Assembly: GCA_020846145.1 (NCBI GenBank)
Contig: JADLEL010000005.1
Span: 1-43,109, forward strand
Source of the DNA: Pirellulales bacterium
Lineage (GTDB): Bacteria > Planctomycetota > Planctomycetia > Pirellulales > Thermoguttaceae
Direction: 5' to 3'
Length of the DNA: 43,109 nucleotides
The notes under the pieces are model-generated. The model had not been told where the DNA came from. It worked only from the letters and a program-made list of their open reading frames with translations, and ran no database searches. Made by a program: the position numbers and the translations under genes. Within the stretch, counting starts at the first letter, position 1, and each line of letters opens with the position of its first letter. This document shows positions 16,210 through 24,170 of this stretch, piece after piece.

Positions 16210-16767
16210 ATGACCGACTACGTCATTTCGCCGGCGGCTCAGGCGGATATCATTTCGATTCTCGATTGGACCGAGGAGCGATTCGGAGTGCAAGGCCGCA
16301 TGCGTTATGAAGCTCTTTTGTCTCAGGCGATTCTGGATGTAGCCGATGATCCGCAAAGAGTCGGTAGCCTCATGCGCCGCGAGATTATCGAAACGGCGCG
16401 TACTTATCATTTGAGCCACAGCCGGGATCGCGTGGGGGCGTCTATGGGTAAAGTGCGGCATCCACGTCACTTTTTACTGTATCGAAAGCTGGCAGGAAAT
16501 AGAATCGAAATCGGCCGGATTCTTCACGATAGCATGGATATTTCGCGAAATCTTCCTTGCGAATATCAATTAACTCACTCGGAAGAGGGAATATCGCTTC
16601 ACGGAGCGGTGGTCATACCCGTGGAAGTTTATTCGGCGGAACGAAAAGCTGAATTTTTGTTGAACAGCGCAGTGGATGCCGAGGATTACCGCCGTGTAAT
16701 GGAAGAGGTTCGCAAGCTCGGTCTCGACCCCGACAAAATCGCCCATGAACCGCTCCGCGAGGATTGA
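16210..16767 (+). CDS. parE: ParE-like toxin with a ~67-residue C-terminal extension
   Basis: Residues 1-~118 form a RelE/ParE-type toxin: YVISPAAQADIISILDWTEE, a central helix pair, then RHFLLYRKLAGNRIEIGRIL and HDSMDISRNLP. ParE toxins poison DNA gyrase; RelE relatives cleave mRNA. Normal members end near the RNLP position at ~100 residues. This one runs to 185 with an extra segment, VYSAERKAEFLLNSAVDAED then YRRVMEEVRKLGLDPDKIAH. That segment looks like a separate small conserved protein fused in frame. No stop or frameshift is visible at the joint. The extension could modulate toxicity or be a read-through fusion that inactivates the toxin. The gene forms an operon with the antitoxin (3-nt gap). 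Confidence 0.82.
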   Translation: MTDYVISPAAQADIISILDWTEERFGVQGRMRYEALLSQAILDVADDPQRVGSLMRREIIETARTYHLSHSRDRVGASMGKVRHPRHFLLYRKLAGNRIEIGRILHDSMDISRNLPCEYQLTHSEEGISLHGAVVIPVEVYSAERKAEFLLNSAVDAEDYRRVMEEVRKLGLDPDKIAHEPLRED

Positions 16768-16851
16768 ACAAGGAATCAAATAGAGAAGACCTTTCAGGAA
16801 ATGATGTTTTTTCCAGCCCAATACTTTCGCAGCCATCAAGTATAAGGCAGG

Positions 16852-17535
16852 ATGCCCATGCCACGCAAATTTCGCCTCATTCTCATCCTCGGCGGCGGCA
16901 TTTTCGGAGTGCTGCTGCTTCTGCTAATCGGCCTGTACTGGGCTTCCCGCTACGAGCCGCCGTTTTATCGCCAAGCGCACGCGGCCGATCCGGCGAACCG
17001 GGAAAAGCGGAGCGAAGAAATGCTGCGAAAGGTCCTGGCGCTCCAGAACCATTTCAAGCGCGAGGGCGAATGGGAGGCGGTCTTCACGGCCGAACAGATC
17101 AACGGCTGGCTGGCGCACGATTTCCGGCGGAACCACCCGCAGGCCTTGCCGCCCGAGTTCCGCGAGCCTTGCGTCGCGATCGAATCGCGCCAGATGCAGC
17201 TCGCCTGCCGCTACGAAAAAGGACCGACCGCAAGCGTGCTCTGCCTCGCCGTCGAGCCTTACGTGCCGGAGCCGAACGTGCTGGCGCTCAAGATCGTCCG
17301 CGCCCGTGCGGGCTTGCTCCCCTTGCCGCTGGGCGACGTGCTCGACGGCATCTCCGAAGCCGTCCGCGGCACGTCCTGCACCATCGACTGGAAGCAAGTC
17401 GAGGGCAATCCCGTGGCGCTTATCGCCTTCCCCACGCCCGATAAACAAGGCGAACTGGCGGTTACCATCAAAACCGTGAAACTCCGCGATGGCGAGATTT
17501 TCATCTCCGGCAGCACGAAAAGGAACAAGAGATAA
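16852..17535 (+). CDS. Membrane-anchored protein of unknown function
   Basis: The 227-residue protein starts MPMPRKFRLILILGGG with one hydrophobic helix at about 9-28. The rest is outside the cytoplasm and contains TAEQINGWLAHDFRRN, PPEFREPCVAIESRQMQLAC and EPYVPEPNVLALKIVRARAG. The pattern of an amphipathic helix followed by beta strands with charged turns recalls small planctomycete envelope proteins, but I do not recognise a named family. A second ATG at 16858 (MPRKF) fits the AAGGCAG ribosome site better than the first. The gene stands alone between the toxin-antitoxin pair and a palindromic repeat. The 84 bp upstream hold no other feature I can see. Confidence 0.75.
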   Translation: MPMPRKFRLILILGGGIFGVLLLLLIGLYWASRYEPPFYRQAHAADPANREKRSEEMLRKVLALQNHFKREGEWEAVFTAEQINGWLAHDFRRNHPQALPPEFREPCVAIESRQMQLACRYEKGPTASVLCLAVEPYVPEPNVLALKIVRARAGLLPLPLGDVLDGISEAVRGTSCTIDWKQVEGNPVALIAFPTPDKQGELAVTIKTVKLRDGEIFISGSTKRNKR

Positions 17536-17568
17536 GGATGAAGGATGAATGAAACGAGGATCTGCTCC

Positions 17569-17696
17569 CTAAATGACCTTGCTCGATTTTGGGAGGGCGA
17601 GGCTCCTGCCGAGCCGTGGAAAGTGCTAAGATTACCCGCCATTCCCCTCGGCTCGGCAGGAGCCTCGCCCTCCCAACTTTACGCAAGGTTATTTAG
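17569..17696. repeat. 128-bp palindromic repeat (GGGAGGGCGAGGCTCCTGCC family)
   Basis: Inner arms TTGGGAGGGCGAGGCTCC-TGCCGAGCC and its complement pair perfectly over about 26 bp. Outer arms CTAAATGACCTTGC and GCAAGGTTATTTAG pair with one mismatch. Translated fragments (EGEAPAEP, GSAGASPSQ) recur in planctomycete annotations as spurious proteins, from memory. It is a MITE-like dispersed repeat after the 16852 gene. Confidence 0.82.
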
Positions 17697-18046
17697 AGAA
17701 AGGGTAAGCGTTCACGGATTAAGTGTTAGAGATCCGAGAGACGACAAGTGCGCAGCAACGAACGCCAGACGCTTCGGTTCGAGAAACGACTGGTTTTCCG
17801 CTGCGGCGACTGCATATAGCGAGCGCCTCGGATTGGCGGATTCAAGCCGCAACCGTCCGCTCACGGTACTGTTTGATGCCAACTTTCCGACTTTCCCGGC
17901 CTCGTCCTGCGGGCCTTGCGGTCCATGAAAACTGGCTGTTTGTGGCAGAAACATTAACAAAACACGCATTTGATGGCAATCCCAATCTAATAACACCGTG
18001 AACGGATACGAGAAAGGAATCAAAGCGATCTTTTTCCGAATGCGAA
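17697..18046. other. Gap without recognisable gene
   Basis: This stretch lies between the palindromic repeat and the converging amidohydrolase gene. Frames here are short and not protein-like. I see no strong hairpin terminator for either neighbour. Confidence 0.4.
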
Positions 18047-19858
18047 TTACTCGAACAGCAGCGTGCCGTACTTTTCGTATTCGTGGAAACTGGGACCGAC
18101 GGGCGTCCACGACCAGGAGGTCGCTCGGTTGCCGTCGTAATCGCAGCGATAGAAGTTCGCTCGCCAGCGGGCGCCCGGCTTGGGAGGCACGTTCCGCAGC
18201 GGCTTGAGAAGCGCGTAAGGGACGAAGACCTCGGCCGTCCAACCGGTAATCTCCGTGCCGGGCTTGGCCGCTCCGCCCGAAACGGATACGGCCTTGCGCG
18301 TTTTTCGTTCGCCCTCGTAATGCCACGGCCGCCAGCCCCAAAAGTTGCGGTCGAAGTTCGGCACGAGGATCGCCAACTCCCGGTTCAACGGCGAAATCTC
18401 GTATTCGAAATAGACCGTCTCGCTTTCGTCCGGCCAAAAGAAAAACTCGAAAACGTCTTCGTTCCACAAGTCGGCGAAATCTTCGTCGAGGGTGGCGGTC
18501 AATTTCCGATCGCCGCCGGTCATCAGCACATAGACGCCCGTGGAAGAGTAGAGCATTTTGAAGCGGGCGTCGTAATCGTGATTGCCGTTCGGGCGTTTTT
18601 CGAGCGGCGTCCAAACGGTTTTTTGCCAGGCGGCCGCGCTGCCGTCGCCGGTAACCTCGAAGTCGCCGGTTCGCGGGACGCGGATCAACGCGCCACTCGG
18701 AGCGGGTGCCTCAGCCTTTTTTTTTTCGCCGACGAGGGAGTTCCGATCGTCGCCGAAATAGAGCACGCGCTCGGCGTTTTTATGGTAGATTTTCTCCAGC
18801 GCGTCCTTCGGCAAGAAGACCCCGTAAATCATCCAGAAGCCTTGTAAATGGTGGCTGGCGGCGCAGTCGAAGTACTCGTCGTCGGTTTCCAGAAAGCGGT
18901 AGTAAATGCGAAAGGCCTCGCGATTGGGCCGGGTGTCGGTGCCGAACATCACCCGATCCTGGTGCTTGAGGAGAAACTTCCGCGCTGCGTAGGGTTGCCT
19001 TCCGAGTTCGGAAATTCGCGCATCGATGCTGCACATCAGATTCGGATAGGCGTCGAGCCATTTCGAGACCGTCGCCAAATCCTCGGCGTTGTTGTCCAGG
19101 TGCGCGCCGATGAACGTGGTCTGCGGATGCTTCGCCACCGCGTGGATGAACGCGTCGAGCAGCACCTTCTGCGAGGGAAAATCCTGGCCGAAGAAGAGCC
19201 AATCGGGATGCTGGTTCAACTCGTGCCAGCGTTCGTTGTTCTTATCCAAGGCCGTGAAAAACGCGCTCGGATCGGCGGTGTGGATCATGATCGGGCGGCG
19301 GTATTTGGCGCAAGTTTCGTAGATCGCATCCATCTTCGGATCGTCGGGCAGCATGTATTTGCCATTCTTGAAGCGATAATCCAGGCCCAGCGACTTGTGG
19401 AACTTCAAGCCCTTCGCGCCCCTCTTGAAGCTCTCTTCCAGCCGGTCGGCCTCGCGGCGGCTCCAGCCGTCGTCGTCGATGCCGCTAAAATTGATTTGCG
19501 CGAAAGTCAAAAATCTGCCGGGGTGCGCTTCGTCGAGCGCGGCGAGGGTTTCCTTCAAGCGGTCGCCCCACATGCCGTCCAGATTGACCACCGTGCGGAC
19601 GTCCGCCGCATCCATCTCTTCGAGATAGCGCCGGACGCGCTCGGGCGTGAGCGCCGCCTTGCCCGTGCCCAAGTGGTTGTGATCGTCGATGACGAAAAAC
19701 GCCGGTTTTTCCACCTTCGTGGTTTTCGTAACGAGCTTCGATTGCGGATTCCAATCGCGGAGCTTTAATTCACGGATGTCCTCCGGCGGAGCGGCGTAAA
19801 GCGCATGGGGAAACGACAAGCCAAAAACAATCGCGGCGAAAACCGTGCGGCGGTGCAT
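18047..19858 (-). CDS. Secreted amidohydrolase (COG2159 type) with C-terminal CBM9-like domain
   Basis: The start is ATG at 19858, with CAGGAG 6 nt upstream; a longer open frame to 19957 has no RBS. The 603-residue product has a signal peptide (MHRRTVFAAIVFGLSFPHAL, YAA cleavage). Residues ~50-375 form a TIM-barrel metal-dependent hydrolase: HNH (60-62), KGLKFHK (149-155), H193 in MIHTADP, H253 in IGAHLDN and D308 in MFGTDTRP. Relatives are decarboxylases and lactonases of the amidohydrolase superfamily; the substrate is unknown. Residues ~395-603 resemble CBM9-like sugar-binding modules (DFEVTGDGSAAAWQ, then VYVLMTGGD, DEDFADLWNEDVFEFFFWPD). The fusion suggests work on a polysaccharide-derived acid outside the cytoplasm, an inference from domains. 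The next upstream genes on this strand are a peptidase-GH172 fusion and an oxidoreductase. Confidence 0.85.
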   Translation of the reverse strand: MHRRTVFAAIVFGLSFPHALYAAPPEDIRELKLRDWNPQSKLVTKTTKVEKPAFFVIDDHNHLGTGKAALTPERVRRYLEEMDAADVRTVVNLDGMWGDRLKETLAALDEAHPGRFLTFAQINFSGIDDDGWSRREADRLEESFKRGAKGLKFHKSLGLDYRFKNGKYMLPDDPKMDAIYETCAKYRRPIMIHTADPSAFFTALDKNNERWHELNQHPDWLFFGQDFPSQKVLLDAFIHAVAKHPQTTFIGAHLDNNAEDLATVSKWLDAYPNLMCSIDARISELGRQPYAARKFLLKHQDRVMFGTDTRPNREAFRIYYRFLETDDEYFDCAASHHLQGFWMIYGVFLPKDALEKIYHKNAERVLYFGDDRNSLVGEKKKAEAPAPSGALIRVPRTGDFEVTGDGSAAAWQKTVWTPLEKRPNGNHDYDARFKMLYSSTGVYVLMTGGDRKLTATLDEDFADLWNEDVFEFFFWPDESETVYFEYEISPLNRELAILVPNFDRNFWGWRPWHYEGERKTRKAVSVSGGAAKPGTEITGWTAEVFVPYALLKPLRNVPPKPGARWRANFYRCDYDGNRATSWSWTPVGPSFHEYEKYGTLLFE

Positions 19859-20034
19859 GAAATACTCCTGAAAATAAGTTTCGATGGCGGAACGTAAGTT
19901 CGATGGAACGGGACCGATCGGCTGAATTTTACGATATTTAGGCGAGAAGTAAAGCAAATCATGGGTTCGCCGGAAAACCGTCGCCGTTGGCTCCGGGCGA
20001 AACGAACCGGAAATGCGATCGACGGCAAATTGTC

Positions 20035-22665
20035 CTATCTCCGCGGGTCGAGGCCCGACCAGCGGTGTTTCCAGCCCGTCGGGCCGGTGCTCTCCACGTG
20101 CATGAAATCGCCCTCGCGTCGCGCTTTCAGCGGATAATCGTTTTCGTCGCGTAAATACCGCTCCGGCATAATGCCCGACTCGACTAGCGTTTCCAGCGTG
20201 TCGGGCAGCTTGCCGTAAGCCAACCGATAGGCATAGAGCGACCGGCCGATTCCCAAGCGGATGAAGTGCGCCTCGTTGTCGTTCTTGACCTTGCGAACCG
20301 CTTTCGGCGGCAGTTTCAAGAGTCGCAACATCTCGACCGCCAATGGCAGGGCGGCCTTCCCATCCGGTGCGGTCGCGACGAATGTGATTTCATGCGCCCC
20401 CTTGGTCAATTCGTGCGTTCCCAAAAGCAAGTCGAGTTCGCTGCCCTCGCCGTCGTCTCCGCCGCTGGGAGCGAAGAAATCGGCGTCGGCGACATGATTA
20501 CCGTCGAATAATATCTCATAGCTCCCGAACCGCGGGCCTTGCATGGCGGTCAAGCGCACGGCGTAGCGGCCGTCCTCCGCCACGGTGAACGGCAGCGTCA
20601 AACGTGCGCCGTTCTCCTTGTTCGGCCAGGAAAGTATCGGCCGCGAGCCGAAGAAGCCTTGCGCTTCCACTTTAACCTTCGCCGAACCGGTCGTCTTCGC
20701 CTTGAGAAACGCCTTGACCAGGTTCTGTCGGTCCCACGGCACGCGGCGTTCGTTCCACGGCGGCATTTTTCCGAAAGGCTTCGGCTCGCCGATCTGATAC
20801 CAGAAGGCGACGCTGCTCAAAAAGTCCGGGCGTTCGACGAAAAAGCCCTCGAGATCCACCATTTCGTTCCCCTTGTGCTCGATGGTCAATTGCAGCGATC
20901 GGTCGAACCGCACCGGATCGAGCACGTGCCAGCGGTACAGCGTGCCGCTATCGCCGGCGCGGTCCCCCTGCCAGCGCGGCGAGCCGAACCAGTGGCTCGT
21001 GCGCGGGCGGAATCCCCAGGCGTCGTTGAAGTAATCTTCGCTGCCGGTGCCTTGCAAGCTGGGCACTTTCTCGCCGTCGATGTAGAAGAAATCGTCCCCC
21101 TCGCCGAACCAGCCGTCTTGGGCGTTCGTAACCGACATCACCGTGCCCACGAATTGCCCGCGGCCGGCCAAGTCGGCGATCAGATAATCGCGGCCCATCG
21201 CGGCGGGATATTCCTGCCGATATTTCGCGTGAAAATAGCCCGTTTCCGGCGGGAGTCGATCGACTTGCACCCAATCGACCTGCCAATACAGCCCGGCCCC
21301 GCGGTCGGGATTGTCGTTCGTTACCACGATCTTCGCCGACCGGGCGAACGGCATCCGCCAGTAGCAGGTGAGCGCGCCGGTGGGGGAAACCTGCACGGGC
21401 ATGCTCTCCACCACGGCGGGCTTCGTTCCGCAGCCGAAGAAATCGCCCAGCGGCGACTCCACGCCCGGCTCTTTCCGCCCGTCCCAATAAATCCGGATGC
21501 TCAAGGCATTCAATTCATTCGCCCAACCGGCGTGACTGGTGAACCAGATATGGGTGATATAGCCCGGCCCTTCGAGCAGCGGCATTTCGATCGATTCGCC
21601 CGGCTGAAGCCAGGTCATGTCCATATTGCCGTCGTTCCAATTGGGCTGCTCGTTGCTCGAAATGCGGCGGTTGCGGCCCGACGGCGGCGCGGTCAATGCG
21701 CCCAGCGGATCGCGGAACAGCGGTTCGCAAGCCGCCGCCGCGCCGCCGGCCGCCGTTCCCAATGCGGATTGCGGCTTTTCCGTCGAGGCGATTTCGATAT
21801 CCTTCGCGCCTTCGTAGTCGATCCAGATCGCGTCGTTCATGTAGGTCAACGCATATTCGTAAGTCATCTCGCTATCGCGGCTCTCGCCCGACGTGTTGCG
21901 GAAGAGAAAAACGCCGCCGCCGGGCTGCTTCTCGTCGTCGCGATAGCCCACCAAAAGCACGCTATGGCCATCGACCACTTCGCTTCGCGGAACCACTTTT
22001 AGCACGTTGTTTTCCAGCTTTTTGTTCGAGGGCCAAAGGAAACCGCCGCCGACCGGCCAGCCCCGCGCGAGCGTTCGCTTGATCTCGGCAAGCTGCTCGG
22101 CGTTAACGCCCTTGTTGGGATCCCACTCCTTGATCCAATGCAATCTCATGCCGTGCGGAAGGAACGCTTTGCCCTGAGCGAGCGATTTCTCGTCGGGTTT
22201 TAGCGCGGGATCGAATTGGTCGCGATACGGCACGTCGGCTTCGGGACATATCCCATAGACTTCATAGCCTTTCCAAAGGTCGGAGAAGAACGCCCCGTCG
22301 TCGGCGGAATTGCCCGCCCTGTTTTTCGCCCAATTCAGAAACTCCACGCTCAGCCGCGCGCCCTGCCCCTGCTTGGCGGCAAAAGCGTATTCGAGGGCCT
22401 CGGTTACGACGAAAACCGAACAGGTCGGGCGATCCCCTTGCACGCGCGGCGCAAGTTCCCACTTTTCGAGCCACGGCCGCAGATCGACCGCATTGGGATT
22501 TTTCGAGCTGTCTTGGATAATCGTTTTCGCGATGGAGTTTGGGGAAGTCATTTTTTTCGCGGCTTCGTCGGCGCGGCAAGTGAGATGGTTTTGTGCAACG
22601 ATCGTCGCCGCCGAACCCACCAGCGCCGCGGCCAAGCGCATTCGCATCGCAGTAAAGATCGTCAT
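20035..22665 (-). CDS. Papain-like (C1) peptidase fused to a DUF2961/GH172-type domain
   Basis: The 876-residue protein starts at ATG 22665 with GGAG 7 nt upstream and an N-terminal hydrophobic export signal. Residues ~60-285 look like a C1A peptidase: Cys82 in GDRPTCSVFVV, His234 in VDGHSVLLVGY and Asn257 in FLFRNTSGE fill the Cys-His-Asn triad positions. Residues ~315-800 match DUF2961, now GH172 (difructose-anhydride and arabinofuranan-active enzymes). WNDGNMDMTW, GEGDDFFYIDGE and LQGTGSEDYFNDAW are present. Glu522 and Glu543 lie 21 apart, the spacing I recall for the two catalytic acids of the characterised family member. The last ~75 residues (IRLGIGRSLYAYRLAYGKLP...) resemble a pseudopilin-like tail. 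I do not know of this combination being described. The two activities may act on a glycoprotein; that is speculation. Confidence 0.85.
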   Translation of the reverse strand: MTIFTAMRMRLAAALVGSAATIVAQNHLTCRADEAAKKMTSPNSIAKTIIQDSSKNPNAVDLRPWLEKWELAPRVQGDRPTCSVFVVTEALEYAFAAKQGQGARLSVEFLNWAKNRAGNSADDGAFFSDLWKGYEVYGICPEADVPYRDQFDPALKPDEKSLAQGKAFLPHGMRLHWIKEWDPNKGVNAEQLAEIKRTLARGWPVGGGFLWPSNKKLENNVLKVVPRSEVVDGHSVLLVGYRDDEKQPGGGVFLFRNTSGESRDSEMTYEYALTYMNDAIWIDYEGAKDIEIASTEKPQSALGTAAGGAAAACEPLFRDPLGALTAPPSGRNRRISSNEQPNWNDGNMDMTWLQPGESIEMPLLEGPGYITHIWFTSHAGWANELNALSIRIYWDGRKEPGVESPLGDFFGCGTKPAVVESMPVQVSPTGALTCYWRMPFARSAKIVVTNDNPDRGAGLYWQVDWVQVDRLPPETGYFHAKYRQEYPAAMGRDYLIADLAGRGQFVGTVMSVTNAQDGWFGEGDDFFYIDGEKVPSLQGTGSEDYFNDAWGFRPRTSHWFGSPRWQGDRAGDSGTLYRWHVLDPVRFDRSLQLTIEHKGNEMVDLEGFFVERPDFLSSVAFWYQIGEPKPFGKMPPWNERRVPWDRQNLVKAFLKAKTTGSAKVKVEAQGFFGSRPILSWPNKENGARLTLPFTVAEDGRYAVRLTAMQGPRFGSYEILFDGNHVADADFFAPSGGDDGEGSELDLLLGTHELTKGAHEITFVATAPDGKAALPLAVEMLRLLKLPPKAVRKVKNDNEAHFIRLGIGRSLYAYRLAYGKLPDTLETLVESGIMPERYLRDENDYPLKARREGDFMHVESTGPTGWKHRWSGLDPRR

Positions 22666-22740
22666 CGAGAGTCTCCGGGGGAAAGCCTGTTTTTCGGCAT
22701 TATCACCTAGCGGCGAGAAGATGTCAAAGGAGCGAGACGA

Positions 22741-24054
22741 TCACAGCGTCCAGCCCTGCCGATATTCGCGGGCGATCAACTTTTGGGCCGCTTCCGAATT
22801 GACGACTTTCGCATTCGGCCCGTCCCAGTGAATCTTTTCCCCCGCGCGATACGCCACGCCGCCCAGCAGCACGGCTTCGGTGAGCGCGCCGGAATAGTCG
22901 AAATTGCAGGTCGTGGGGCCGCCATTCTTGCAAGCCGCGAAGAATTCCTCGTGGTGGCCGATGGAACCGGGAATGGTTTTCGGCGGCGCTTTGAATTCCT
23001 TGAATTTCTCCGACGGATAGAGTTTGTGCGTTTCGTAATCCACGCGAAGCATTCCCTCCTTGCCGATGAACAGCGCGCCGATCCCGCCCAACGGAATCTC
23101 CTCGCCCGGCGGAAATGCCGGCCGCGACGTGCCGTCGTTCCACGTCAGTTTCACGGGCGGCTGCTCCCTGCGGGCGGGAAACTCGAAAGTTACGCAAAGT
23201 CCCTTGGGCGCGCTCTCGGCATCCACCGGCGGCCCTTTCGCCTCGATCGACGACGGATAGCGCAAATCGAGCGCCCAAAAGGCCACGTCCATAATATGGC
23301 ACGCCATGTCGCCCATCGTGCCGTTGCCGAAATCCCACCACCGCCGCCAATTCTCCGGCAGATAACAAGGGTGGTACGGCCGGAACGCCGCCGGGCCGAG
23401 CCACTCGTCCCAATGGATGTTCTTCGGCGCCGGCGGGTTTTCCGCCGGGAGCTTCGCTCCGCTCCAATCCCGCAGGCACCAGGCCATGACTTCGGCGATC
23501 GGCCCCAGTACGCCCGTCTGCACGAGCTCCACCGCGCGGCGATAGTTGTCCCGCGCGTGGATTTGTGTGCCCATTTGCGTAACGAGGTTTTTCTCCTTCG
23601 CCAGTTGCGCGAGCGCCCGCGCTTCGTGAACCGTATGGGTGAGCGGTTTTTCGCAGTAGCAATGCTTGCCCATCCGCATCGCCATCGCGCTGGCCGGCGC
23701 GTGGGTGTGGTCGGGCGTGCTGACCATCACCGCGTCGATTTCCTTTTCCATCTCCTCGAGCATTTTGCGGAAATCGAAATAGCGTTTCGCCTTGGGCAGG
23801 TTCTGTTTAAGCAGGCCCTGCTCCGTGCGGTCGAGAATATTTTCGTCGATATCGCAAATGGCGACCACGTTCTCGAGCCGTTTGGCGTCGCCGAGTTGAT
23901 AGCGGCCCTGCCCCCCGACGCCGATCAAGGCCACGTTCAACTTCTCGTTCGGCGATTGCGCCCGCAAAATGGCCGGCGAGGCGAACGCCGCGGCTCCCAA
24001 GGCGGCCGAAGTGCGCAAAAAACGGCGGCGGGTAATATGTTGGTACTGTTTCAC
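22741..24054 (-). CDS. Tat-exported Gfo/Idh/MocA family oxidoreductase
   Basis: This is an NAD(P)-dependent sugar or cyclitol dehydrogenase-like protein of ~437 residues. The N-terminus carries a twin-arginine signal (TRRRFLRTSAALGAAAFA, then SPAILRAQ). The Rossmann motif VALIGVGGQGR follows, then DAVMVSTPDHTHA and the family-diagnostic CEKPLTHT. The C-terminal half has the GFO_IDH_MocA dimer domain (GTMGDMACHIMDVAFWALDL). GGAGG abuts an ATG at 24060 but lies 6 nt before a GTG at 24054, so I prefer the GTG; the alternative adds only two residues. Planctomycetes encode many such Tat-exported enzymes, generally assumed to process sugars in the periplasm. It precedes the peptidase-GH172 gene on the same strand with 75 bp between. 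The substrate is not predictable. Confidence 0.9.
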   Translation of the reverse strand: MKQYQHITRRRFLRTSAALGAAAFASPAILRAQSPNEKLNVALIGVGGQGRYQLGDAKRLENVVAICDIDENILDRTEQGLLKQNLPKAKRYFDFRKMLEEMEKEIDAVMVSTPDHTHAPASAMAMRMGKHCYCEKPLTHTVHEARALAQLAKEKNLVTQMGTQIHARDNYRRAVELVQTGVLGPIAEVMAWCLRDWSGAKLPAENPPAPKNIHWDEWLGPAAFRPYHPCYLPENWRRWWDFGNGTMGDMACHIMDVAFWALDLRYPSSIEAKGPPVDAESAPKGLCVTFEFPARREQPPVKLTWNDGTSRPAFPPGEEIPLGGIGALFIGKEGMLRVDYETHKLYPSEKFKEFKAPPKTIPGSIGHHEEFFAACKNGGPTTCNFDYSGALTEAVLLGGVAYRAGEKIHWDGPNAKVVNSEAAQKLIAREYRQGWTL

Positions 24055-24079
24055 GATCATCCTCCTTTAACGTAACGGC

Positions 24080-24113
24080 AAAAAAAACCGCACAGGTTGC
24101 TACAGGCCCTGCG
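24080..24113 (-). terminator. Rho-independent terminator after the Fic gene
   Basis: On the minus strand CCGCA and TGCGG enclose a ~17-nt loop and are followed by seven Ts. It lies between the Fic gene and the oxidoreductase and would separate their transcripts. The stem is short. Confidence 0.55.
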
Positions 24114-24170
24114 GCAGGTTTCGGAATCAACGAATCACAATATACCAAAAGCCATGAAAGGACGCCAGGT

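Noticed and set aside
17712..18614. 300-codon minus-strand ORF next to the amidohydrolase
   Set aside because: It overlaps the amidohydrolase in another frame, is Arg-rich and has no recognisable motif.
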